Below are positions 38,308 through 45,464 of a DNA stretch of 64,000 nucleotides, piece by piece. Below the pieces are notes generated by a model. It saw only the letters and a program-made list of their open reading frames with translations. It was not told where the DNA came from and searched no databases. A program made the position numbers and the translations under genes. The first letter of the stretch is position 1. Each line of letters starts with the position of its first letter. The DNA comes from Amycolatopsis tolypomycina (GTDB lineage: Bacteria; Actinomycetota; Actinomycetes; Mycobacteriales; Pseudonocardiaceae): contig NZ_FNSO01000004.1 in NCBI RefSeq assembly GCF_900105945.1, positions 1,488,001 to 1,552,000 of the forward strand. The letters are read 5' to 3'.

Positions 38308-39092
38308 GCGTGGAGAACGTGTTGCAGGGCAAGGTGGTCGTCGTCTCGGGCATCGGTCCCGGGCTCGGCCGGTCGATCGCCGTGCGGAGTGCGGAAGCCG
38401 GGGCGGACGTCGTGCTCGCCGCGCGCACCGAGTCGCGGCTGAGCGAAGTCGCGAAGGAGGTGACGAACCTCGGCCGCCGGGCGATCGCGGTCCGCACCGA
38501 CATCGACGACGCGGACTCCGCCGCGAACCTGGTGAACGAGGCGGTCGAGGCCTTCGGCCGGGTGGACGCGGTGGTGCACAACGCCTTCGCCGTCCCGCCG
38601 CTGACCGATCTGGCCACTGTGGACTTCGACGCCGTCCGCGCGGGCTTCGAGACCGCGGCGATCTCCGTGCTCCGGCTGACCCGGCTGTTCCTGCCCGCGC
38701 TCAAGGAGAGCAAGGGCTCGCTGGTGATGATCAACTCGGCCGTGCTGCGGCATTCGCGGCGCACGTTCGGCGCCTACAAGGTGGCGAAGTCGGCGCTGCT
38801 GTCGCTGTCCCAGAGCCTGGCCAGCGAGCTGGGGCCGGACGGCGTGCGCGTCAACACCGTGGCGCCGGGGTACATCTGGGGCCCGAACCTCAAGTGGTAC
38901 TTCGCCTACCTGGCCAAGGAACGCGGTGTCACGCCGGAGGACGTCTACGCCGAGACGGCGTCCACAATAGACCTGCGCAAACTGCCCGAGCCCGACGAGA
39001 TCGCCGACGCGGTCGTGTTCCTCGCCTCGCCGATGGCGCGCGCGATCACCGGGCAATGCCTCGACGTCAACGGCGGCGAGTACCACCACTAG
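38304..39092 (+). CDS. Short-chain dehydrogenase/reductase
   Basis: NAD(P)-dependent oxidoreductase, 262 residues. Cofactor motif VVSGIGPGLGRSIAVR near residue 15 (first Gly of TGxxxGxG is Ser-Gly here), NAG position as VVHNAFAVPP, catalytic Ser in INSAVLRHS, YKVAK (Tyr-x3-Lys) near residue 160, and the C-terminal VFLASPMARAITGQCLDVNG. Acidic residue pattern at the end of strand 2 reads AARTESRL, suggesting NADP(H). It overlaps the DUF1214-like gene by 4 bp and precedes the sulfotransferase by 8 bp. Confidence 0.93.
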   Translation: MSVENVLQGKVVVVSGIGPGLGRSIAVRSAEAGADVVLAARTESRLSEVAKEVTNLGRRAIAVRTDIDDADSAANLVNEAVEAFGRVDAVVHNAFAVPPLTDLATVDFDAVRAGFETAAISVLRLTRLFLPALKESKGSLVMINSAVLRHSRRTFGAYKVAKSALLSLSQSLASELGPDGVRVNTVAPGYIWGPNLKWYFAYLAKERGVTPEDVYAETASTIDLRKLPEPDEIADAVVFLASPMARAITGQCLDVNGGEYHH

Positions 39093-39100
39093 GAGGATCC

Positions 39101-40267
39101 ATGCGCCCCGGCCGGGAAGACGTCGGCACCTTCGACGACCTGCACGCCTCGGCGTCGAAGCTCACTGGGCTCGGCGACTTCGGCGCGGACGAGTACGCCG
39201 AGGGCCTGCGCGTGCTGCTGGAGTCGTACGAGGCGGACGAGGAACTGACGCCGTACGGCAACAAGGTGCACCGGGCGATGCTGCGCGGCGCGCTGGTGGC
39301 GCGGCTGCTGAGCGAGGCGTCGTGGAAGCAGAACCCGGCGTACGCGGACGTCCGGATCGAGCGGCCGATCTTCGTCACCGGCCTGCCCCGCACCGGCACG
39401 ACGGCCCTGCACCGGCTGCTCGCCGAGGATCCCGCGCACCAGGGGCTCGAGGTGTGGCTCGCGGAGGTCCCGCAGCCGCGGCCGCCGCGTTCGACGTGGG
39501 CGGAGAACCCGATCTTCCAGGGCATCCAGGCCGGCTACGAACGCCACCACGTCGAGCACCCGGAGTTCATGGGTGTGCACCACATGTCCGCCGACCAGGT
39601 GGAGGAGTGCTGGCAGCTGCTGCGCCAGTCGATGCGGTCGGTGTCGTTCGAGTGCCTGGCGCACCTGCCGCGGTACTCGCGCTGGCTGGCCAAGCAGGAC
39701 TGGACGGACGCCTACGCCCGGCACAGGCGCAACCTGCAGCTGATCGGGCTACCGGACGCGGGCAAGCGCTGGGTGCTCAAGAACCCGAGTCACCTCTTCG
39801 CGCTGGACGCGCTGATGGCGACCTACCCGGACGCGCTGGTGATCCAGACCCACCGGGCGCCGAGCACGATCATGGCGTCGATGTGCAGCCTGGCCGAGAA
39901 GGCCGCGGACGGCTGGTCTTCGAAGTTCCGGGGTGAGGTCATCGGGCAGGGGCAGCTGGAGCTGTGGGCGCGCGGCGCGGACGAGTTCGGCTGGGCCCGG
40001 GCGCGGCACAACCCGGCGCAGTTCTGCGACGTCCGCTACGAGGACTTCGTCGCGGACCCGATCGGCACGGTGTCCACTGTGTACGACCACTTCGGACTGG
40101 AGTTCACGCCGGAGGCGCGCACGGCCATGACGGCGGTGCACGAAGCGAGCCGCACGGGCGACCGGAAACCGGTGCACCGCTACAGCCTGGCGGACTTCGG
40201 CCTGACGCCCGAGGAGGTCGACGAACGCTTCGCGAGCTACCTGGCGGCGCACGAACTCAGCCGGTGA
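39101..40267 (+). CDS. PAPS-dependent sulfotransferase family protein
   Basis: 388 residues. The 5'-phosphosulfate loop FVTGLPRTGTTALHRLLAED lies near residue 92, and the 3'-phosphate binding region appears as LVIQTHRAPSTIMASM; KNPSHLFALDALMATYPDAL lies between. These are hallmarks of the Stf3-like actinobacterial sulfotransferases that sulfate lipids or small alcohols. AGGAGGATCC precedes the ATG at 39101. It ends a SnoaL-DUF1214-SDR operon and is divergent from cysD-cysNC, which make its donor PAPS. Acceptor unknown. The last 11 bp overlap the convergent glycosyltransferase. Confidence 0.88.
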   Translation: MRPGREDVGTFDDLHASASKLTGLGDFGADEYAEGLRVLLESYEADEELTPYGNKVHRAMLRGALVARLLSEASWKQNPAYADVRIERPIFVTGLPRTGTTALHRLLAEDPAHQGLEVWLAEVPQPRPPRSTWAENPIFQGIQAGYERHHVEHPEFMGVHHMSADQVEECWQLLRQSMRSVSFECLAHLPRYSRWLAKQDWTDAYARHRRNLQLIGLPDAGKRWVLKNPSHLFALDALMATYPDALVIQTHRAPSTIMASMCSLAEKAADGWSSKFRGEVIGQGQLELWARGADEFGWARARHNPAQFCDVRYEDFVADPIGTVSTVYDHFGLEFTPEARTAMTAVHEASRTGDRKPVHRYSLADFGLTPEEVDERFASYLAAHELSR

Positions 40268-41450
40268 TGAGCTTCACGACCTCGTCCATCGTCGGCCCGG
40301 CGGCCATTTCGGCGGCCAGCTCCCGCGCCCGGGTGCGGTGGCGCGGTTCGGCCAGGACCCGGTGCACGTCTCGCCGCAGCGTCCGTGGCGAGACCGAGGC
40401 CCGGCCGTGGCCGATCCCCGCACCCGACCAGCTGACCCGGGCCGCGACGTCGCGCTTGTCCTCGCTGGCCCCGACCACGACCAGCGGCACGCCGTGGCGG
40501 AGGGCGTGGTTGACGCCGCCGTACCCGCCGTTGCTCACCATGGCGGCGCAGCGGGGGAGCAGCTCGTCGTAGGGCAGGAAATCCGCCACCCGGACGTTCT
40601 CCGGCAGCGGGCCGGGCCGCAGCTTCCCGCCGCACGTCGTCGCGACGACCAGGACGTCCTTGCCGGCCAGCGCGTCGATCGTGGGCTCGACGAGCCGGCC
40701 GAGGTCGTCGTTCGCGATCGTCCCCTGGGTCACGTGCACCACCGGGCGGCCGCCGTCGAGGTCGGCCCACCACGGCGGCAGCGGGTGCTCGCTCGTCGCG
40801 CTGACCGTCGTCGGCCCGATGAAGTGCAGCGGCGCTCCGGCACGCGGGTACTCGAAGCCCGGGCAGGTCATCTGGAGGACGCCGTCGCTGCGCAACGGCC
40901 AGTCCGTGAACAGCATGCCGGGGTCGCCGCCGAGGAGGTCTCTCGCCTGCTTCTGCGCCGGTCCGGTGAGCACCGGCGCGAGTGCCTTGAGGAGGGCGCC
41001 GCGCACCGGGTGTCCCGGCGGGCCGGTCGGGACCGGCGGCAGGAACGGCAGGAAGCCGAGGACCAGCAGGCGGGGCCGCCGGTCGCGGCGGACCAGGGCC
41101 AGCCCGGCCATCATCAGCGGATCGCACAGCACGACGTCGGCCTCCTGCGCGTCGATGACGCTCAGCTGGGCCGGCATCGCGCGGACGAAGTGGGTGAGGT
41201 CGAACCGGGCCAGCTTCAGCCCGCGCAGCCCGGCGCGGCCCGGGATGGTGCCGTCCAGGTCGGTTTCGTCGAAGTCGGCCTCTTCGGGTAGGAGGGCGAC
41301 GGTGGCCCCCAGCTTCTCGAACGCCTCCCGGTAGCGCGCGCCGGTGACGACGGCGACCTCGTGACCCGCGGCGACCAGCGCCTCGACGACCGGTTTGGTC
41401 GGCCCGACGTGACCGCGGGCGGGCTGCACGCAGACGAGTACGCGAGTCAT
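40257..41450 (-). CDS. Macrolide-glycosyltransferase-type (GT1) glycosyltransferase
   Basis: 397 residues of GT-B fold, related to MGT enzymes that inactivate macrolides or decorate natural products: N-terminal VCVQPARGHVGPTKPVVEAL, a linker near residue 200, and the donor-binding block PYDELLPRCAAMVSNGGYGG followed by VNHALRHGVPLVVV; the family histidine position reads Asn-Gly here. The ATG at 41450 has AGGGGCC upstream. Divergent from a TetR regulator 38 bp away, which probably controls it. Substrate unknown; detoxification of an antibiotic is plausible. Confidence 0.85.
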   Translation of the reverse strand: MTRVLVCVQPARGHVGPTKPVVEALVAAGHEVAVVTGARYREAFEKLGATVALLPEEADFDETDLDGTIPGRAGLRGLKLARFDLTHFVRAMPAQLSVIDAQEADVVLCDPLMMAGLALVRRDRRPRLLVLGFLPFLPPVPTGPPGHPVRGALLKALAPVLTGPAQKQARDLLGGDPGMLFTDWPLRSDGVLQMTCPGFEYPRAGAPLHFIGPTTVSATSEHPLPPWWADLDGGRPVVHVTQGTIANDDLGRLVEPTIDALAGKDVLVVATTCGGKLRPGPLPENVRVADFLPYDELLPRCAAMVSNGGYGGVNHALRHGVPLVVVGASEDKRDVAARVSWSGAGIGHGRASVSPRTLRRDVHRVLAEPRHRTRARELAAEMAAGPTMDEVVKLITG

Positions 41451-41463
41451 GGCGGCCCCTTTG

Positions 41464-41488
41464 ATCGATACGCTGTACCATCGAATTG
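41464..41488. promoter_or_regulatory. Shared TetR/glycosyltransferase control region
   Basis: In the 38-bp divergent gap, TACCAT (41476-41481) is followed by 7 nt and the TetR ATG. Overlapping it, TACGCTGTA sits inside a broken palindrome flanked by CGAT and ATCG, a plausible TetR operator that would block both promoters. Confidence 0.4.
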
Positions 41489-42109
41489 ATGACGATACCC
41501 GAAGGTGCGCGGCGCCGGTACGCATCGCCGGTACGCGAGGAACGCGCGCGGCGCACCCGTGCCCACGTGGTGGCGACGGCGGGGAAGCTGTTCGCCGCGC
41601 GGGGCTACGCGGGCACGAGCATGCGGCAGATCGCGGCGGAGGCGGGCGTGAGCCTGGAGACGGTGACGCAGACGGGCCGCAAGCCCCAGCTGCTGCTGGC
41701 GGCGTTCCGCGACGGCTTCGCGGGCGACCCGGACGCGCTGAACCTGGACGCCGTGGCGGGCCCGGCAGGCCCGGCGGACCTGCCGCCGGTGGTGTCCCGG
41801 GTGGCGGCGGGGCTGCGCGGATCGCTGCCGATCTGGCGCGCCTTCACGACGGCGGCCGCGGCGGACGCGGAGGTGGCGGCGGTCCGCGCGGAGCTGGCGG
41901 TGGTGCGCCGCGCGGACATCGCCGCACGCCTGGTGGCGTCGGGCATGGCCGACGGCGGCGAGATCGGGAGGCTGGCGGACGCGATCGGGCTGCTCATGTC
42001 GCACGAGGCGTACGACCACCTGACGGCGGTGTGCGGCTGGACGCACGAGGAGTACGTGGCATGGGCCGCGAAGGCGGTCCCGGCCCAGCTGACGCTCGAC
42101 TGGCGCTGA
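41489..42109 (+). CDS. TetR-family transcriptional regulator
   Basis: 206 residues: N-terminal HTH segment ARRTRAHVVATAGKLFAARG then TSMRQIAAEAGVSLETVTQT near residues 20-65, and a helical ligand-binding domain that ends with HEAYDHLTAVCGWTHEEYV. The ATG at 41489 follows a -10-like box by 7 nt; a TTG three bases earlier is the other option. Being divergent from the glycosyltransferase across only 38 bp, it most likely represses that gene until its ligand, perhaps the glycosylated compound, is present. Confidence 0.92.
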   Translation: MTIPEGARRRYASPVREERARRTRAHVVATAGKLFAARGYAGTSMRQIAAEAGVSLETVTQTGRKPQLLLAAFRDGFAGDPDALNLDAVAGPAGPADLPPVVSRVAAGLRGSLPIWRAFTTAAAADAEVAAVRAELAVVRRADIAARLVASGMADGGEIGRLADAIGLLMSHEAYDHLTAVCGWTHEEYVAWAAKAVPAQLTLDWR

Positions 42110-42129
42110 TCGCTGTTGTCCGGCCGCCA

Positions 42130-42274
42130 GCGCCCCAATGTGGCGTTGGTTGCGTTGGACGCACCGAACGCCACATTGGGTGCGTTGGATGCACCGAACG
42201 CCACATTGGGTGCGTTGGATGCACCGAACGCCACATTGGGTGCGTTGGATGCACCGAACGCCACATTGGGGCGC
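42130..42274. repeat. Mosaic palindromic repeat, copy B, with four 30-bp tandem units
   Basis: Left arm GCGCCCCAATGTGGCGTT (42130-42147) is the exact complement of the right arm at 42257-42274. Between them are four direct 30-bp units (42151-42180, 42181-42210, 42211-42240, 42241-42270); units 2-4 are identical and unit 1 differs at one base. It lies between convergent TetR and EAL-CBS-GGDEF genes and abuts the latter's stop codon. Could fold into a long hairpin and end both transcripts. Confidence 0.95.
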
Positions 42275-43998
42275 TAACCCGCGGCCGCCTGCAAGCCCCG
42301 GGATCCGATGCCGCGCAGCACTTCCACGCGGTCCGAGCCCGGGCGGCTCAGCACCCAGCTCGACCCCGGCACCGCCTTCGCGCGCTTCTTCAACGGCGCC
42401 AGCAGCCGCGAAACCTCCTGGTACGAACCGATCGCGTCGCTCGCGCACACCAACGTCGCCAGCGACACCGTCACCGGCAGGCCCTCCGCCGTCCACGTCC
42501 GGTCCAGCAGCGCCGCCGCCACCGTCGCGATCTCGTCGACGTCGCAGACCACCAGGAAGTCGTCGCCGCCCACGTGGCTCACCCGCATCCGGCGCAGGCC
42601 GGCCGCCAGCTCCGTCAATGCCCCGCCCAGCTCGCGGATCAGGTGGTCGCCCGCCGCGAAGCCCGCCGTGTCGTTGACCGTCTTGAAGCCGTCGATGTCC
42701 AGCCACGCCGCCACGAACGGCTCGCCGATCGTGATGCGGCGGGCGACGTCGCGGGCGACCGTGTCGCTGCCCGGCAGCCGCGTCAGCGGGTTCAGTGCCG
42801 CCGCCGCTTCGACCTTCGCCTCCGCCACGCCGCGGACCACCTCGGTCACCAGCACCACGCCGAGGCAGCGGCCGAGCTCGTCGACCACGACCACGTCGTC
42901 GCCGGTGCGACCCCAGTCGGCGTCGGTGACCAGCTCGAGGAACTCCATCGCGCCCGCGCGGGCCTCGATCGTGTGCGGGGTGTCGGCGAGCCGGGCCGCG
43001 GGGCGCTTCGCGTGCAGCGCGTGCCCGTACGGGCCGGTGACGGCCACCAGGAACCGGGTCCGGTCGACCGACCAGCGCGGCCGGTTCAGCTCGTCCACCC
43101 CGACCACGCCGCTCGGCGCGTCGGCCGCCGCCAGCACCGCGCGGACCTCGTCGCAGGTCGCCGACTCCGGCAGCGTCGTCGCCGGGCGGAGGAAGTCGCC
43201 GACGCACGGCGCCGGTGCCCCGGCCGTGGGGCGGCCGCGGGTGAGCAGGGCCGGCGCGGGACCGGCCGCGGTCGGCGGGGCGAGGAGGTGCCCCTGGGCG
43301 ATCCGGACGCCGAGGCCGCGGACGGCGTCGAGCTGCGCGTCGGTCTCCACGCCGGTCGCGACGAGCCGGGTGCCGGTGCGGTTCGTGTAGTGCAGCAGCG
43401 CCTCGACCACGGCGACGGCGGCCGGTTCGTCCGGCAGCCCGCGCAGCACGGTCCGGTCGAGCTTCACCAGGTCGATCGGCGCCTCGACGAGCAGGCCCAG
43501 CGGCAGGTCGCCGCGCCCGAGGCCGTCGAGCGCGAGCCGGAAGCCGAGCTCGGTGAGCGCCCGCATCCCGCCGAGCGCCCGGCCGGCGGGCAGCGGCGCG
43601 AACGGCGGGCCGATCTCGAGGACGACGTCGCGGGTGCGGCGGCCCGCGTCGCCGAGCGCGGCGAGGAGGTCGTCGTACAGCGACGGCGGCGCGGCCAGGG
43701 TGCGGGCGGAGAGGTTCAGGTGCAGGGGCAGCGACGTCGGGTTTTCGGCGTCCTGCCGGACGGCGGCGACCGCGAGCCCGAGGTCGGCTTCGGCGAGCCT
43801 GCCGTCGCGGCGCGCCTGCGCGAGCAGCTCGGGGACCGCTCCGCGGCCGGGCCTGGCCAGCGCTTCGTGCGCCACGACGCCTCCGGTGTGGAGGCTGTAC
43901 AGCGGCTGGAAGGCGAAGCGGACCGCGCGTGGCGACTTCACGGCCTCGATCGTCGCGGGTCGCGCGGCGCAGCGGAACCGATGTCGGCTGATGTTCAC
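42274..43998 (-). CDS. EAL-CBS-GGDEF domain protein (c-di-GMP signalling)
   Basis: 574 residues, soluble. N-terminal EAL-like domain: AFQPLYSLHTGGVVAHEALA near residue 30, HLNLSARTL, VVLEIGPPF, LALDGLGRG in place of DDFGTG, VKLDRTVLRG, and TGVETDAQL in place of EGVET. Several metal ligands are changed, so phosphodiesterase activity is doubtful. A CBS-pair-like middle (VVVVDELGRCLGVVLVTEVV) follows. The C-terminal GGDEF domain has AAWLDIDGFKTVNDTAGFAA and HVGGDDFLVV, with Asp for the usual Glu. It may sense c-di-GMP or adenine nucleotides. Start ATG 43998 has only GGTG as ribosome site. Confidence 0.87.
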   Translation of the reverse strand: MNISRHRFRCAARPATIEAVKSPRAVRFAFQPLYSLHTGGVVAHEALARPGRGAVPELLAQARRDGRLAEADLGLAVAAVRQDAENPTSLPLHLNLSARTLAAPPSLYDDLLAALGDAGRRTRDVVLEIGPPFAPLPAGRALGGMRALTELGFRLALDGLGRGDLPLGLLVEAPIDLVKLDRTVLRGLPDEPAAVAVVEALLHYTNRTGTRLVATGVETDAQLDAVRGLGVRIAQGHLLAPPTAAGPAPALLTRGRPTAGAPAPCVGDFLRPATTLPESATCDEVRAVLAAADAPSGVVGVDELNRPRWSVDRTRFLVAVTGPYGHALHAKRPAARLADTPHTIEARAGAMEFLELVTDADWGRTGDDVVVVDELGRCLGVVLVTEVVRGVAEAKVEAAAALNPLTRLPGSDTVARDVARRITIGEPFVAAWLDIDGFKTVNDTAGFAAGDHLIRELGGALTELAAGLRRMRVSHVGGDDFLVVCDVDEIATVAAALLDRTWTAEGLPVTVSLATLVCASDAIGSYQEVSRLLAPLKKRAKAVPGSSWVLSRPGSDRVEVLRGIGSRGLQAAAG

Positions 43999-44033
43999 CG
44001 GGGCTTACCCACATCGGACCAACTGTTTCAGCC

Positions 44034-44069
44034 TTGACTTATATAAGTGGCCGCTTGTAGCTTGACGGG
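44034..44069 (+). promoter_or_regulatory. arsR-type promoter with perfect palindrome in the spacer
   Basis: TTGACT (44034-44039), 18-bp spacer, TAGCTT (44058-44063), 6 nt and the GTG at 44070, i.e. a leaderless message. The spacer contains ACTTATATAAGT (44037-44048), a perfect 12-bp palindrome and an obvious site for autorepression by the ArsR-type protein. Confidence 0.72.
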
Positions 44070-44417
44070 GTGCACGCGTTCGACGTCCTCGGCGACCCGG
44101 TCCGCCGCCGGATCCTCGAGCTGCTGGCCGACGGCGAACAGGCCGCCGGCGCGGTGACCGAGGTGATCCGGGCCGAGTTCGGCATCTCGCAGCCGGCGGT
44201 GTCGCAGCACCTGAAGGTGTTGCGGGACAATGGGTTCGCAGTCGTCCGCCAAGACGGGACGAGACGGCTGTACGCGGTCGGCCACGCGCCGCTGCGGGAC
44301 GTCGACGGCTGGCTCGACCGGTTCCGCCGGTCCTGGACGCCGCCGCTGGACGCGCTGGCCACCGAAATCGCCCGCGGCAAGCGCGAGCGCCGTCTCGACC
44401 AAGGAGAATCCCCGTGA
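44070..44417 (+). CDS. ArsR-family winged-helix repressor
   Basis: 115 residues: FDVLGDPVRRRILELLADGE at the start, recognition helix in GISQPAVSQHLKVLRDNGF near residues 45-65, wing VVRQDGTRRLYAVG and a C-terminal helix with WLDRFRRSWTPPLDALATEI. No metal-binding cysteines, so it is of the SdpR/AHSA1-associated group rather than a metal sensor. The GTG start follows a well-formed promoter. GTGA overlap with the AHSA1-like gene makes a regulator-effector pair common in actinomycetes. Confidence 0.93.
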   Translation: MHAFDVLGDPVRRRILELLADGEQAAGAVTEVIRAEFGISQPAVSQHLKVLRDNGFAVVRQDGTRRLYAVGHAPLRDVDGWLDRFRRSWTPPLDALATEIARGKRERRLDQGESP

Positions 44418-45052
44418 TCGACGTCAGCCACCAGATCAGCGCCGTCCGCCGGACGGTCGGCCGGCGCGTGCTCGAAGCGGGCGACGCGCGCGTCATGACG
44501 ATCAGCCAGGTCTACGACACCGACGTCGACGACATGTGGGACGCGGTGACGAACCCCGAGCGCATCCCGCGCTGGTTCCTGCCGGTGTCCGGCGAGCTGC
44601 GCGTCGGCGGGAAGTACCAGCTGGAGGGCAACGCGGGCGGCACGGTCGAGCGCTGCGACCCGCCGAAGAGCTTCGCGGCGACGTGGGAGATGCACGGCGG
44701 GGTGAGCTGGATCGAGGTCCGCCTGACGCCGGAGGGCGACGGCACCCGGTTCGAGCTGGAGCACGTCGCGCACGTCGACGACCACTGGGACCAGTTCGGC
44801 CCGGGCGCGGTCGGCATCGGCTGGGACATGGCGCTGACGGCACTGGTCCGGCACCTGGCGGCGGACCCGTCGTACGTCGTCGACCCGGCCGAGGCGATGG
44901 CCTGGATGGCGTCCCCGGAGGGCGTCTCGTTCGTCACGGCGGCGGGGGAGGCCTGGTACGCGGCGCACGTCGACGGCGGGGAGGACGAAGCCGTGGCCCG
45001 CGCCCAGGCCGACCGCTGCCTGGCCGCCTACACCGCCCAGCCGGAGGCCTAA
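44414..45052 (+). CDS. SRPBCC/AHSA1-domain protein
   Basis: 212 residues with an Aha1-C/START-like fold: VYDTDVDDMWDAVTNPERIP near residue 33, RWFLPVSGELRVGGKYQLEG, and GIGWDMALTALVRHL. Such proteins bind hydrophobic ligands in a deep pocket, and their gene nearly always follows an ArsR regulator, whose stop overlaps this GTG; AAGGAG lies upstream. A longer C-terminal tail of about 50 residues goes beyond the minimal domain. The ligand is not known. Its TAA stop interlocks with the stop of the convergent PASTA gene (CTAA). Confidence 0.9.
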   Translation: MIDVSHQISAVRRTVGRRVLEAGDARVMTISQVYDTDVDDMWDAVTNPERIPRWFLPVSGELRVGGKYQLEGNAGGTVERCDPPKSFAATWEMHGGVSWIEVRLTPEGDGTRFELEHVAHVDDHWDQFGPGAVGIGWDMALTALVRHLAADPSYVVDPAEAMAWMASPEGVSFVTAAGEAWYAAHVDGGEDEAVARAQADRCLAAYTAQPEA

Positions 45053-45402
45053 CGGTCGTCGTACTTGACCGCCGTCAGGGTGATCACCGCGTCGGCCGGG
45101 ACCTCGGTGCCGGGCGGCGGGTCCTGGGCCGTCTGGCGCCAGTTGCGGTCGATCACCAGGGCCCGGCCCTGGCCGGTGCCGTCGACCTCGCGCAGGTTGT
45201 AGAGCCCGGCGCGCTGCATCGCGTTCTGGGCGTCCTGGTGGTTCATGCCCGAGACGTCCGGGACCTTGATCAGCTTCGCCGGAGCCGAGGTCGCCGTCGC
45301 CGTCGACGTCGACGTCGACGTGCCGGGCTCGCCCGGCGGGGCTCCGCACGAGGCCGTGGCGAGGGCGAGTGCGGCCAGGGTCGTGACCATCCGTCGGGGC
45401 AT
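45049..45402 (-). CDS. PASTA-domain lipoprotein
   Basis: 117-residue putative lipoprotein: MPRRMVTTLAALALATASCG with the lipid-modified cysteine at 19, a Ser/Thr/Ala-rich linker of about 25 residues, and one PASTA repeat (KVPDVSGMNHQDAQNAMQRA, then NREVDG-like loop and PPPGTEVPADAVITLT). PASTA repeats bind peptidoglycan fragments or beta-lactams in PknB and PBPs; a lone repeat on a lipoprotein is less common. GGAGGT is only one base from the ATG at 45402, unusually close. Confidence 0.85.
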   Translation of the reverse strand: MPRRMVTTLAALALATASCGAPPGEPGTSTSTSTATATSAPAKLIKVPDVSGMNHQDAQNAMQRAGLYNLREVDGTGQGRALVIDRNWRQTAQDPPPGTEVPADAVITLTAVKYDDR

Positions 45403-45451
45403 ACCTCCGGAGTACCCACGCGCCTGCCCGCCGTTCAGGTGAACCTGCGGA

Positions 45452-45464
45452 TAAGGTCGGGCGC
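45452..45464 (+). promoter_or_regulatory. Candidate -10 box, leaderless dgt message
   Basis: TAAGGT (45452-45457), 7 nt, ATG at 45465; divergent from the PASTA gene. Confidence 0.45.

Noticed and set aside
36641..42109. Secondary-metabolite gene cluster
   Set aside because: SDR, sulfotransferase, SnoaL and a glycosyltransferase are present but no PKS, NRPS, terpene synthase or RiPP core, and the glycosyltransferase is separately controlled.
41605..42264. Open frame beginning with NVAFGASNAP-type decapeptides through repeat B
   Set aside because: Antisense to tetR, no ribosome site, and its start lies in the repeat.
42151..42270. CRISPR-like direct repeats of 30 bp
   Set aside because: The units are contiguous with no spacers, are part of a larger inverted structure, and no cas gene is present.
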